Positions 43,995-53,680 of a stretch of DNA of 64,000 nt are shown here, piece after piece. The stretch comes from CAVPMW01 sp963706515 (lineage in GTDB: Bacteria > Chloroflexota > Anaerolineae > Anaerolineales > UBA4823): positions 226,036 through 290,035 of the forward strand of contig CAVPMW010000015.1 of the NCBI GenBank assembly GCA_963706515.1, given 5' to 3'. The position numbers were made by a program, and so were the translations under genes. Below the pieces are notes generated by a model that saw only the letters and a program-made list of their open reading frames with translations, did not search any database and had not been told where the DNA came from. How positions within the stretch are numbered: position 1 is the first letter of the stretch; every line of letters starts with the position of its first letter.

Positions 43995-44720
43995 GTGAGC
44001 GATTCTATCTCAGATATTCTCACTTCGCTGGTGAGCGTGGACCGGTCGCAATCCGGAGGACCTGCGCTTCAGGCTTACACCGCCTGTCCAGCCGGGCCCG
44101 GGCCATTTCCTGGGCTGGTGGTAATCCACGAAATTTTCGGGCTCAATGACAACATCCGCGCGATCGCCGGGCGCTTTGCTCGTGAGGGCTACTTTGCTCT
44201 GGCAGTGGATCTATTCTCCACCGCGGGGCGGGTGAGCTGCATGCTGCGCCTGTTCCACGGCATGCTGCTCCGTCCCCTGGAGAATGGGATCGTGAGCGAT
44301 CTGCAGGCTGCCCTGGATTTCCTGGGCGCTCGTCCCGAAGTGGACAGCGCCCGCCTGGGAGCGATCGGTTTCTGTATGGGCGGCACATTCGCCTTGCAGC
44401 TCGCCTGTGTTGCGGATGGTCTGCGAGCTGCCTCGGTTTTCTACGGGCAAAACCCGCGCCCTCTGGAGGCGGTTGCCCGCGCCTGCCCGCTCGTTGGCAG
44501 CTACCCCGAGCAGGATTTCACCGCCGGCGCAGCGCGGCAGTTAGAGCCGCTGCTGGAACACTATGGCATCCCACACGACATCAAGATCTACCCGGGTGCC
44601 CGGCATGCATTCTTTAACGATCAAGGGCGAGCCTACCAGGCGGAAGCCTCTGCTGATGCCTGGCTGCGCACGCTGTCATTTTTCGATACCTATCTGCGCG
44701 GTATTGAGCCGCCGAGATAG
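43995..44720 (+). CDS. Dienelactone hydrolase family protein
   Basis: A 241-residue alpha/beta hydrolase. The nucleophile elbow is GFCMGG with Cys127, as in dienelactone hydrolase, and the catalytic His is in ARHAFFND. The oxyanion region is VVIHEIFGLNDNIR. The start is GTG at 43995 after a purine-rich stretch. Predicted hydrolysis of a lactone or ester in the cytoplasm. It lies 24 bp before a small membrane protein. Confidence 0.9.
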   Translation: MSDSISDILTSLVSVDRSQSGGPALQAYTACPAGPGPFPGLVVIHEIFGLNDNIRAIAGRFAREGYFALAVDLFSTAGRVSCMLRLFHGMLLRPLENGIVSDLQAALDFLGARPEVDSARLGAIGFCMGGTFALQLACVADGLRAASVFYGQNPRPLEAVARACPLVGSYPEQDFTAGAARQLEPLLEHYGIPHDIKIYPGARHAFFNDQGRAYQAEASADAWLRTLSFFDTYLRGIEPPR

Positions 44721-44744
44721 GCTTACCTGGAAAGGAGCTTTACC

Positions 44745-44945
44745 ATGAGGATTATTTTGAGCATTATCGGCGTTCTGCTCATTTTGATGGGCGGCGTCTG
44801 GTTCTTGCAGGGCATCAACATCCTGCCTGGCAGTTATATGAGCGGTCAAACCCAATGGTCGATCTATGGTGGCATTGCCCTCCTGGTTGGCATCGGGCTG
44901 CTGGTATTTGCTAACCGGCGCAAAGCTTCGCCGCCTCCGGAGTGA
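44745..44945 (+). CDS. Small two-helix membrane protein
   Basis: A 66-residue protein with two hydrophobic helices (IILSIIGVLLILMGGVWFL and YGGIALLVGIGLLVFA) joined by a short Gly/Ser/Gln-rich loop, and a basic, Pro-rich C-terminal tail. The start has GGAAAGGAG 8 bases upstream, a strong ribosome-binding site. Function unknown. It lies between the hydrolase and the riboflavin genes. A 25-codon open frame overlaps its stop (TGATG at 44943) but has no recognisable product. Confidence 0.8.
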   Translation: MRIILSIIGVLLILMGGVWFLQGINILPGSYMSGQTQWSIYGGIALLVGIGLLVFANRRKASPPPE

Positions 44946-45024
44946 TGGTGGCGTATTTCAACCACAAACCCCTGGCTGGCTCGCTGACCATGACCTCGTT
45001 GATCATCGACCGGGTCAGCTGAGC

Positions 45025-45723
45025 ATGCCGCAAGCGCGCCCTCACCTGCTCGTCAACGTCGCCATGACGGCTGACGGCAAGATCGACAGCTTTGCCCGCC
45101 AGGGTGCGTTGATCTCCTCCGAGCAGGATATCGCCCGCGTCGACCGCCTGCGGGCGGAAGCCGATGCCGTCCTGGTCGGTGGGCGCACGCTGCTCGGCGA
45201 TGATCCACGGCTGACCGTAAGGTCGCCGGAGCTGCGCCAGGAGCGCCGCAGTCGCGGCCTGCCCGAGAACCCGATCAAGGTCGGGGTCGTCACTATCGCC
45301 GCGCTGAAACTGGAGAGCCGTTTCGTCAACGCCGGACCCGCCCGCAGGCTGGTTTACACCACCTCCCAAACTCCCCCGGAGCAGGTCGCCTGCCTGCAAG
45401 AGGCCGGGGTGGAGGTATTCCTCCAGGGCGAGGCGCAGGTGGATCTGTCCGCCGTCCTCGCCTCCCTGTACGATCTCGGCGTCCGCCAGCTGCTGGTCGA
45501 GGGCGGCGGGACGCTCATCGCCGAGCTCTTCCGCCTGGGTCTGGTGGATGAGCTCAGCCTCTACATCGCCCCGCAGATCTTTGGCGGCGCCTCCGCTCCC
45601 ACCCTGGCAGACGGAGCCGGTTTCTTGCCGGAGCAGGCGCCCAGCCTGCGTCTGGTTTCTTTTGAAAAATTCGATGAGGCAGGGGGCCTCCTCGTTCATT
45701 ACTCGCTCGAACGAAAGGAATAA
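45025..45723 (+). CDS. RibD C-terminal-type pyrimidine reductase (riboflavin biosynthesis)
   Basis: A 232-residue RibD C-terminal/dihydrofolate-reductase-like domain: LLVNVAMTADGKID, RAEADAVLVGGRTLLGDDP, LVEGGGTLIAELFRLGLVDE. It probably reduces 2,5-diamino-6-ribosylamino-pyrimidinone 5'-phosphate with NADPH, the step after GTP cyclohydrolase II. The N-terminal deaminase domain of bifunctional RibD is absent. The ATG at 45025 (MPQARPHLLVN) is chosen because upstream codons show no match. It is 3 bp before ribA, so they form a pair. Confidence 0.9.
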   Translation: MPQARPHLLVNVAMTADGKIDSFARQGALISSEQDIARVDRLRAEADAVLVGGRTLLGDDPRLTVRSPELRQERRSRGLPENPIKVGVVTIAALKLESRFVNAGPARRLVYTTSQTPPEQVACLQEAGVEVFLQGEAQVDLSAVLASLYDLGVRQLLVEGGGTLIAELFRLGLVDELSLYIAPQIFGGASAPTLADGAGFLPEQAPSLRLVSFEKFDEAGGLLVHYSLERKE

Positions 45724-45726
45724 CCC

Positions 45727-46491
45727 ATGGAATTAACCCATATGCAAATCAAGGAGCTGCTCGACGAGAGCCGCCTCCACGATTGCGCCGGCGTCGGTCC
45801 GGACCAGGTATGCGTCAAGATCGCGGCCATCGCCGAGCTGCCCTCGCGTTTCGGACAGTTCCACATCGTCGCCTTCTACAACAATAAAGACTGTAAGGAG
45901 CACGTCGCGCTCGTGCATGGCGATGTGTGCGGCGCCGAGGATGTGTCCGTGCGCGTCCATTCCGAGTGCCTCACCGGCGATGCGCTCGGCTCGCTGCGCT
46001 GCGACTGCCGCGACCAGCTGCAGTCCTCCCTGCTCATGATCGGCAAGCTGGACAAAGGCGTATTGCTCTACATGCGCCAGGAGGGCCGCGGCATCGGGCT
46101 GATCAACAAGATCCGCGCCTACGGGCTGCAGGAGCACGGCTACGACACGGTGGAAGCCAACCTGGCGCTCGGCTTCCGCGACGACGAGCGCGACTACAGC
46201 GTCGCCGCGCACATGCTCGCCTCCCTGCACGTCAAATCCATCCAGCTCATCACCAACAACCCCCGCAAGATCGAGAACCTGGTCAAAAACGGGGTCAAGG
46301 TGAATGGGCGCATCCCGCTGGTCATCCCAGCCAACGAATACAACCGCTTCTATCTCGAGACCAAGGCGCTCAAATCGGGGCACCTGATCGACCTGCAGGG
46401 CAAGGAACACCTGGCAGAGCAGGCTGACCCGCCGGTGGTCGAGGGCATGGACGAAGAAGCCGTGAGCGTCGTCGAGAGTTGGTACCGGTAG
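45727..46491 (+). CDS. ribA: GTP cyclohydrolase II
   Basis: Opens the imidazole ring of GTP, the first committed step of riboflavin synthesis. The protein is 254 residues. The zinc ligands C81, C92 and C94 lie in HSECLTGDALGSLRCDC, with the same spacing (11 and 2) as C54, C65 and C67 of E. coli RibA. RQEGRGIGLINKIRAYGLQE and NNPRKIENLVKNG are diagnostic. It has no RibB domain, so it is monofunctional, with an N-terminal extension of about 25 residues. Confidence 0.96.
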   Translation: MELTHMQIKELLDESRLHDCAGVGPDQVCVKIAAIAELPSRFGQFHIVAFYNNKDCKEHVALVHGDVCGAEDVSVRVHSECLTGDALGSLRCDCRDQLQSSLLMIGKLDKGVLLYMRQEGRGIGLINKIRAYGLQEHGYDTVEANLALGFRDDERDYSVAAHMLASLHVKSIQLITNNPRKIENLVKNGVKVNGRIPLVIPANEYNRFYLETKALKSGHLIDLQGKEHLAEQADPPVVEGMDEEAVSVVESWYR

Positions 46492-46523
46492 GAAGTCAGG
46501 GGGGAGCAGCAAAGGAGATCAGC

Positions 46524-47247
46524 ATGTCTCTTGAGAATCGTACCGCCGTCATCGGCGGGGCAGCTGGCGAGCTGGGCTCGGTCCTGGCGCGCGACCTGCT
46601 CGCCCAGGGCGTGAACCTGGCTCTGCTGGGCAGGCACGCCGCGCGGCTGGATGCCTTGACCAGGCGTCTGGCGCAGCCTGAGCGCGAAGAGCGCGTTTTG
46701 ACGCTAGCCGTGGACCTGCTCGACCCGGCAGCGACGAAGGCAGCCGCGGCGTCCGTCGCCGCCCGGTTCGGTCACATCGACATCCTCTTACACATCGTCG
46801 GCGGCTGGACTGGCGGCAAGACCCTGCTCGAAGCTCAGCCCGCAGAGCTCGAGCTCATGCTCAACCAGCACGTGTGGACTTCTTTCTACGCCGCGCAGGC
46901 TTTCGTCCCCTACCTGGTGCGCAACGGCTGGGGGCGGGTGATCATGGTCAGCTCGCCCTTCGCGACGCGCCCCAACCCCAAGGGCGGTCCGTATGCCATC
47001 GGCAAAGCCGGTCAGGAAGCCCTGCTGCTGACCCTCTCCCAGGAGCTCAAAGGCAGCGGCGTCACCGCCAACCTGCTGCAAGCCAAAACCATCGACGTCA
47101 AGCGCGAGAAGCTCTCCGCCCCCTCACCCGAGAAAGTCCTCCTGGACCACCCCCGAGGAGCTCTCCGCCGCGGTCCTGTTCCTGCTCTCCGACGAGGCCG
47201 GGGCGATCAACGGAGCGAAGATTCCGCTATTTGGAGGGTTAAGCTGA
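46524..47247 (+). CDS. Short-chain dehydrogenase/reductase (one frameshift)
   Basis: About 240 residues, classical SDR: GGAAGELGSVLARDL (cofactor loop), HIVGGWTGGKTLLE, VSSPFATRPNPKGGPYAIGK with the catalytic Ser, Tyr and Lys. An extra A in the AAA run near 47134 shifts the frame; the correct C-terminus reads WTTPEELSAAVLFLLSDEAG and ends IPLFGGLS with TGA at 47245-47247. AAAGGAG precedes the ATG at 46524. It lies 32 bp after ribA. Substrate unknown. Confidence 0.88.
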
Positions 47248-47372
47248 GCAGAGAGACACAACGGAACTTCAGAATCATAAAACCGCAAGCTGCGCGTTTA
47301 TTTGCCGTTGTTAGACCCTTGAACAGAGCGCCCGCTTAATCCTCGACAGCCCTGGGTTACAATTAGCCCATC

Positions 47373-48635
47373 ATGCACCTCGAGCTGAGCGAGTACGACC
47401 AGTCTCTGCTGGACGGGGAAGGCGGTCCAGCGGGGCAGATGGCGATGCGCATCCTGGCGCGCATGGCGCCCTTCTATGGGGCGCAGCGCCTGCTCGATAT
47501 CAGCGGTGCGCACATCGACTCGACCATCTACATCGGTCAGGCCGGGCTGGAATACGCCGAGCGCCTGGCGGGCTTGGGCGCGCGGGTGCGCGTGCCCACC
47601 ACGCTCAACGTCTCCGGGCTGGACGAAGCCGGCTGGCAGGAATGGCCCGTGCCGGCGGATTGGGCGCAGGGCGCTCAGCGCCAGATGGTCGCCTACCGTT
47701 CCATGGGCGCCATACCCACCTGGACCTGCGCCCCCTACCAGACGGAGTACCGCCCGAAGTTCGGCGAGCAGATCGCCTGGGGCGAGTCCAACGCCATCGT
47801 CTTTGCCAACTCGGTGATCGGGGCGCGCAGCGAGCGCTACCCCGACCTGCTGGATATCTGCTGCGCCATCACCGGGCGCGCCCCCGCCGCCGGGCTGCAC
47901 CTGGACGAGAACCGCTTCGCTCAGCTGGTGCTGACCCTGCAGGGTGTGCCAGCCGCATTGCAAAGCGACGACAGCTTCTATCCAGTCCTGGGATATCTCC
48001 TGGGGAAGATCGCCGGCGAGCGCAGCCCGCTGGTGCTCGGCCTGGAGGTGCAGCCCACGGAAGACCAGCTCAAGGCTTTAGGCGCGGCTGCGGCTTCTTC
48101 CGGCGCAGTGGCGCTCTTCCACCTGGTTGGCATCACTCCCGAAGCGCCCACCCTCCAGGCTGCGCTTGGCGGGCAAGCTCCGCAGGAGAGCGTCGTCATC
48201 GATCTGGAGATGCTGCGCCAGGCGCGCCGCGAGCTGAGCAGCCTGGCGGAGGGTCCCCTGGATATGGTCGTCCTGGGCTCCCCGCATTTCTCGCTGGCTG
48301 AATTCCGCCAGCTCGCCCCCCTGCTGCGCGGCCGGCAGCGCCACCCGGACGTGCAGTTCCTGGTGACGACCAGCCGCGCCGTGGCTGAGCTGGCTCGCCG
48401 CGAAGGCAGCCTGCAAGCCCTGCTCGACTTTGGCGGCAAAGTCACCGTGGATACCTGCATCCTGGCAACACCCATGCTCCCCGCCGCGATCCAGCGCCTG
48501 ATGACCAATTCCGGCAAGTATGCCTATTACGCCCCCGGCATGCTCAATACCCGCGTGGCTTACGGCAGCCTGTCCGACTGCGTGCGCTCGGCGATTGCCG
48601 GGCGCATCGAGCGGGATGAAAGTCTATGGGTGTAA
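47373..48635 (+). CDS. Aconitase X, large catalytic subunit
   Basis: A 420-residue aconitase X (AcnX) large subunit: MHLELSEYDQSLLDGEGGPA, RVRVPTTLNVSGLDEAGWQ, PTWTCAPYQTEYRPKFGEQI, WGESNAIVFANSVIGARSER, and the Cys-containing GKVTVDTCILATPM. Known AcnX enzymes are cis-3-hydroxy-L-proline dehydratases (bacteria) or mevalonate 5-phosphate dehydratases (archaea). The small subunit is encoded just downstream. Which activity applies cannot be decided here; no mevalonate or proline genes are adjacent. The stop TAA lies in the first unit of a 14-bp tandem repeat. Confidence 0.92.
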   Translation: MHLELSEYDQSLLDGEGGPAGQMAMRILARMAPFYGAQRLLDISGAHIDSTIYIGQAGLEYAERLAGLGARVRVPTTLNVSGLDEAGWQEWPVPADWAQGAQRQMVAYRSMGAIPTWTCAPYQTEYRPKFGEQIAWGESNAIVFANSVIGARSERYPDLLDICCAITGRAPAAGLHLDENRFAQLVLTLQGVPAALQSDDSFYPVLGYLLGKIAGERSPLVLGLEVQPTEDQLKALGAAAASSGAVALFHLVGITPEAPTLQAALGGQAPQESVVIDLEMLRQARRELSSLAEGPLDMVVLGSPHFSLAEFRQLAPLLRGRQRHPDVQFLVTTSRAVAELARREGSLQALLDFGGKVTVDTCILATPMLPAAIQRLMTNSGKYAYYAPGMLNTRVAYGSLSDCVRSAIAGRIERDESLWV

Positions 48636-48696
48636 CCCTGTGGGTGTAACCCTGTGGATGTAGTCCGGTGGATGTAATCCTGTGGATGTAATCTTG
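48627..48696. repeat. Tandem repeat, five 14-bp units between the aconitase X subunit genes
   Basis: Five units follow head to tail: TGGGTGTAACCCTG twice, TGGATGTAGTCCGG, TGGATGTAATCCTG and TGGATGTAATCTTG. Unit 1 contains the stop codon of the large subunit, and the start of the small subunit (GTG at 48682) lies at the border of units 4 and 5. Expansion or loss of units would change the spacing between the genes and possible starts. Confidence 0.95.
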
Positions 48697-49113
48697 CAGG
48701 CCCAGCCGGTCATCGCCCCGCGGCAGGCGCTGCGCGGACCCCTGCTGGCAGCTGCCGAGCCGCTCTCCTTCTGGGGCGGCTACGATTACCCCACCGGTGA
48801 GATCATCGACCGCCGCCACCCGCTCAGCGGGCAGATTGCCGCCGGTAAAATCCTGGCGCTGCCGTTCTCGCGCGGCTCTTCCACCACCACCGCCGTCCTG
48901 CTCGAAGCCGTGCGCCTCGGCACCGCGCCGGCTGCCATCCTCACCACCGGGGTGGACACCTTCTTCGCCCTGGCGTCCGTGGTCGCCGACGAGATGTACG
49001 CCGCCTCCATCCCGCTGCTGGCGCTCACCGCCTCGGATTTCGCCCGCCTGCGCAGCGGAGACTGGGCGGAGATCCACCCCGACGGGAAAATAATTTGTAC
49101 GCCCGGCTCCTAG
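48682..49113 (+). CDS. Aconitase X, small (swivel-domain) subunit
   Basis: A 143-residue AcnX small subunit (DUF126). It shows LLAAAEPLSFWGGYDYPTGE, IIDRRHPLSGQIAAGKILAL and PFSRGSSTTTAVLLEAVRLG, the last carrying the conserved SRGSS substrate-binding Ser. The start is most likely GTG at 48682, or slightly later, because the upstream codons lie in the tandem repeat. It pairs with the large subunit at 47373. Confidence 0.92.
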   Translation: MDVILQAQPVIAPRQALRGPLLAAAEPLSFWGGYDYPTGEIIDRRHPLSGQIAAGKILALPFSRGSSTTTAVLLEAVRLGTAPAAILTTGVDTFFALASVVADEMYAASIPLLALTASDFARLRSGDWAEIHPDGKIICTPGS

Positions 49114-49161
49114 ACCGGTGCATAAGGCGAATATTATTACTGGATGGAATGGGTAAACAAC

Positions 49162-49203
49162 CAGAGAGGCCGGGTATTCAATCAATCCCGGCCTCTCTGT
49201 TTT
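49162..49203 (+). terminator. Rho-independent terminator after the aconitase X genes
   Basis: A 13-bp GC-rich stem (CAGAGAGGCCGGG and its complement) with a 12-base AT-rich loop, followed by TTTT at 49200-49203. It lies 49 bp after the small-subunit stop. The rest of the gap to 49280 holds nothing I recognise. Confidence 0.88.
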
Positions 49204-49280
49204 CATCAGAACCGTCAGTTCGCTTGAGACATCAATCCGGTATTACGGTCAGTCCTCTCCCTTTATGGTACCTACCATCC

Positions 49281-52200
49281 TCAACGCGGTAGCAAAGGCA
49301 GGTAAATCGCCCTGCCGGTCACCTGCAAGGTGATATTGACTTCGATCGGACTGTTCCCCGCCGTTGCCGAGGTGAGCGTTATCTTGCCGTAGAAAGTCCC
49401 GACCGTCAGCTGGCTGGGATCGATCGTCAAGGTGAGGTTCGCCGGTGTCTGCCCGGTAGTGGTATCCAGGCTCAGCCAGGGGACGTCCTCGCTGGCAGTC
49501 CAGTTCAATTCCGTGTCGCCCGAGCTGTTCAAGGTCAGGCTGGTTTGGAATGGATCGCCGCGGAAAGGCGTGACCAGGCCAAGGCCGAAGGGAGCCACAT
49601 CGAGGTTAAGCGCTTCAGGAGTATCCTCCTGCACCACATCGATCGGAACCTGCACCAGGGTGCTCATCCCATCGCTGTCGGTTGCCACCAGGGTGATCAC
49701 GTGGTGACCGGTGGTCAGCTCGGCGGTGTTCAGGCTCGCTCCAGTCCCCAGGTCGCCGTCGATGCTCGAAGACCAGTCGAAAGCCGCATCCCCGAGGGTC
49801 CCATCTTCCAGGTCGTAAGCAGACCCCTGCAGCTGGACCTGCTGGGTGGGGTAGAACGCCTGGTTCGGGCTGGGTGACAGGATCTGGGCGGACGGCGCGT
49901 GCAGCGGTACGCTGAGATTCCCGTTGGTATCCTGCCCGGTCAAAAAGCCGTCGGATACGATCACCCGCAGCGAGCCGGTGCCGCCTGGAAGCTGGTCGGT
50001 GTTCAGCTCCACCCCTGAGCCGGTCAGGTTGGTCGCCAGCGTTTGCCAGCTCACCCCGCCATCGTTGCTGTAGAGCAGGCTGTAGGTCAGCGGGTCGCCG
50101 TCCGGGTCGGAGCCTGTCCAGGTCACCTGGAATGGACCAGCCGGCAGGCTGCTGCCAGCCGCAGGCGCGGTCAGGTCGACAGTCGGCGCATTGGCGCTGG
50201 CGCTGCGTGAATCCATGACCTGCCCCTCGTGGCGGATCTCCACCGTGACCGTCCCAGGCTGTCCAGGGGACGACTTCGGCGATCACAGCCGGCTGTCCGG
50301 GCTCTTCTTCGGCGTCGGTCAGCTCGTCGGGAGCGAAAGGATAGGTAGCCAGGTCGTTGTTTGCTGCCCCGACCAGGGCGATCGTCCAGTCCCCGGGATC
50401 TGGCAGGGGCAGAGTATTGTCCTGGCTGATCAGGTATACGTTATCCAGCTGGCGGTATTGCTCTCCAGGTCAGCCATGCCTTGCACCGCCAGGAAATCGG
50501 TGGCAGTGACCGTCGCTGGCTCCGGGCGCAAGCAGGCCAATTCCAACCAGGTAGCTGCGGATGCCTTCGTAGGTGAAATCCGACATCCATTCATTCGCGC
50601 AGTAGGTCATCACGTCTTTCCAGCTCGGCGGGTAGATGGCATGGGTCAGGATGTCGAAGCCGTAGATCGCGCCGTTTCCGGTCAGGTCTGGGCTGATGCG
50701 CCCTCCGTGTACGGATAGGGGGCTCCGCCGCCTGCCCCGCAGAACTCGGCGTGGAAGCGGCCGCGTGTGTGGCCGATCTCGTGCCCGCCGTACCAGTCGT
50801 TGTACGACCCATCGAAGTCCCACCCCCAGTTATCGCTGCCGGAAGGCCCGGCGGCGATGGTGCTGGGGATGCCCAGCGATTTGCCGCGCATGAATCCGCC
50901 GCCGTCATCGACCACCCCGTAGTAGACGACGCGCCCGTCTTCTCCGGAGAAGATCAAATTGAGCAGCTTGGCGAGCGCCAGCCAGCCGTGCAGGGTATCC
51001 ACATTCGGCAGACCGTTGGTCGGGTAGATGAACGTCTGGCGGGTCACCTGCAGGCTGGAGATCGGGTAGGCCCGCCGCAGCCAGGACTCGAGCGCATCAG
51101 GTGGCTGTTGCGCAGCCAGGTAGGTGTTCCCGCCGGTCGGTGTACTGCACATCGACCAGGCGCAGCCGGAGAGGCGGGGTTTCCTGGAAGTTCACCGTAA
51201 GCGTGCGAGTATTGTTGCCCAGGACGAGGTCGTTCTTGGCATTGTTCGGGTCCAGCCTGGCCGTCAGGGTCAGCGAGCCAGCTGCTGTCCAGCTGGAGGG
51301 CAGCTCGAACCAGAAGCTGTCGTTGATCTGCCCGCGATCGGGTGCGGTGCGCACGGTGATGTCGCTGCCGGGGTTGCCGGGGTTCAGGACTGGGAGCAGG
51401 TTAACAAATCCCTGCTTTCCCGAAAGCGTGGCGAACACATCCGTCACGTTGACCGGCGAGCTGACGTGCACGCGCACGTAGGTCTGTTTATCCGCCACCA
51501 GGTCGACGCTGTTGTTCAGGTCCTGGATGGCCTGGGTGACTTCGATCGCATCCACGTGCATATCCGGCCCAGGCGGAGGTCCCGCCCCGGCCCAGAACAG
51601 GTACACTGGCAAGAAAGCCTCGAAGAGCAGCGTGGTCTGGTTGGCGTCCCACATCTGGATGCGGACTTTATCGACCACGAGCGGTCCTGCGGTCAGGGTG
51701 AAATAGCCTGTCCCGCTGCCCGAGCCGACCGGATAGACCGGGGAGCCGTGGGCGGCATAAGCTGGGGACAGATTCGCCCCGCTGAACGGCCGCGCCCAGA
51801 TGCGCACGCCCCCTGGCTCGTCGGTAGTGTAATTAAAGGTGAGGTTGACATTCTGGTTGTACTTGAAGACATTGGGTGTATCGGGCAGGATTGCGATGTC
51901 AGTGACGATATTCGTCGGGCTGCGGAAGCGGTAGTAAACCGGCAGGAAAGCTTCGAAGAGCAGCACGGTCTGGTCGACATCCCACATCTGGATGCGGATC
52001 TGATCGACCACGACCTGCCCGCTGTAGATGGTAAAAAATCCTGATCCGCTCCCCCCGCCGATGGGATAGATCGGGGAGCCGTGCGCGGCGTAATTGGGGG
52101 TCAAAGCTCCGTTCGTGAAGGGTCTCGCCCAGATGCGCACACCCCCCACCTGGCGGGTGCTGTAATTGAAGGTCAGATTAACGTTCTGGTCGAACTTGAG

Positions 52201-52729
52201 CACGTTCGGGGTATCCGGTGTGAGGGCGATGTCGGTGACGAGATTTGTCGGATCGCCAAAGAGATAATATACCGGGATGAAGGTCTCGAAAAGCAGCGTG
52301 GTTTGGGCGGCATCCCACATCTGGAAGCGGATCTGGTCGACCACCACTGTCCCGCTAAGAATCGTAAAATCACTGGTGCCTGTCCCGGTAGCAGAGGTTG
52401 GGTAAATCGGAGATCCAGCCGCGGCATAGTTGGGGGTGAGGGCGCCGTTGGTAAACGGCCGGGCGAAGATTCGCACCCCGCTGGGTTCGGTCGTGCTGTA
52501 GTCGAAAGTTATATTGACGCTCTCGCTGAACCTGAGGATATTCGGAGTATCTGGCGTGAGGTCGATATTGGTTACCAGATGGTCTCCCGGGGCAGCCACT
52601 ACATTGGGGTCAGCCTCCTGGCTGTCAGGCGCAGCTCTCACGGAGCCTGCCAGCAGGCGCAATGACCAGGGTGAACAAGAGCAGATAAATAGTAATACGC
52701 CAGATGGTGGACGTAAATTGAGTTCGCAT
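49281..52729 (-). CDS. Large secreted zinc metalloprotease-like protein with N-terminal repeats (about six frameshifts)
   Basis: About 1149 residues when bridged. The start at 52729 (AGGAGG upstream) gives a signal peptide MRTQFTSTIWRITIYLLLFT. Then come three repeats of about 105 residues with the pattern LVTDIALTPDTPNVLKF, NLTFNYST, VRIWARPFTNGALTPNYA, VVVDQIRIQMWD and LPVYY. A middle domain has VDAIEVTQAIQDLNNSVDLV. A zinc site HEIGHTRGRFHAEFC fits HExxHxxGxxH of metzincins. C-terminal Ig/BACON-like domains (TAPAAGSSLPAGPFQVTWTG) end in RAIYLPLLPR. Breaks lie near 52645, 51122, 50705, 50525, 50440 and 50260. Whether the gene is functional depends on whether these breaks are real. Confidence 0.78.
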
Positions 52730-52940
52730 GCTTGCCTCCTTACGGTGCGTCCTATTCTCTGCACTTTGCTGCAGAGTGAATTGGGATACCGGATGCGCTT
52801 CTAGTCCCCCTTACAAGATGGCATCGGCAACAAAACTCGGTGGCTATTTCTTATCTGTTTAATGAAGGTCAGGGATATATATCTATATTGTTGATCAAAT
52901 TACGCAGAATGTCAATAGGCTGCTGGTACTTTTATTCCCC

Positions 52941-53577
52941 CTATCCGCCGGAGTACTCGACCCGGTAGAATTCATGCGCGCCGGATTCAACGGTCGTGAG
53001 CATCTGGTGGAACCACACCTGGAATTCAACCTCGCGGTACAGCAAGCGGCGCTGGCTCTCCCAGGCTGACATGCTTTCCGTCTCGACCTCGATGATCGCA
53101 TGGAACATGGGCCCGCTCGCATCGGTGAGGATGCGCGGATTTTGCCCTACCCCGCAGAATGTGAGCAGCCCGCCGTAGCGCTGCAGCAAGGAGACCGCAT
53201 TCCGGATCTGCCATTTATAGGCGCGGTAAGCCTCGCGCACAACTACCACTCCCGGGCTTCGACCAGGGTTTGTACGCCCCCTCCACGTTGTAATACTCCC
53301 GCCGTCCCCCTTCGACAAATAGCTGGAACTGTTTAAACCATGCTTCGAATCCAGGCTCGGCAAATTGCTGGTCGCGCTCGATTTCGAATTTTCCCAGGTC
53401 TTGGACTTCGTATTCGATGACCAGGGTATACATGCTGCCGGAGATATCGGTGAGCACCTCAAAATAATTCCCTGGTATGGTGATGGAAGGCACGGGTGCT
53501 GGAGGATTGGTGAATAGCTCCACCGCTTGATCGATGCTTCCGAATTTGACCTGAAACACATCCCGTATTTGAATCAT
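52941..53577 (-). CDS. NIPSNAP-like protein with two tandem ferredoxin-like domains (one frameshift)
   Basis: About 211 residues, two copies of a dimeric alpha/beta-barrel fold. Copy 1 runs from MIQIRDVFQVKFG to EGGRREYYNVEG. Copy 2 runs from VVVREAYRAYKWQ to VESGAHEFYRVEY. The paired Trp/Phe-containing ends (FEAWFKQFQLFVEGG and FQVWFHQMLTTVESG) show an internal duplication. One frameshift lies near 53265. NIPSNAP and antibiotic-monooxygenase-like folds are often uncharacterised. It stands between two secreted-protein genes. Confidence 0.7.
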
Positions 53578-53680
53578 TGTCTCTGCTCCATATTAATTGC
53601 CTGCTCGCGCTGCGATAATGAGGATCTACCGGATCAGTTCTTCCACTTGACCCATGATCTCATGCCTACCCATTTTACAC

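Noticed and set aside
44945..45022. 25-codon open frame overlapping the stop of the small membrane protein (TGATG)
   Set aside because: Suggestive of coupling, but too short and without any recognisable product; not listed as a gene.
48627..48696. CRISPR array
   Set aside because: Units are 14 bp and directly contiguous without spacers; this is a simple tandem repeat. No cas genes are present.
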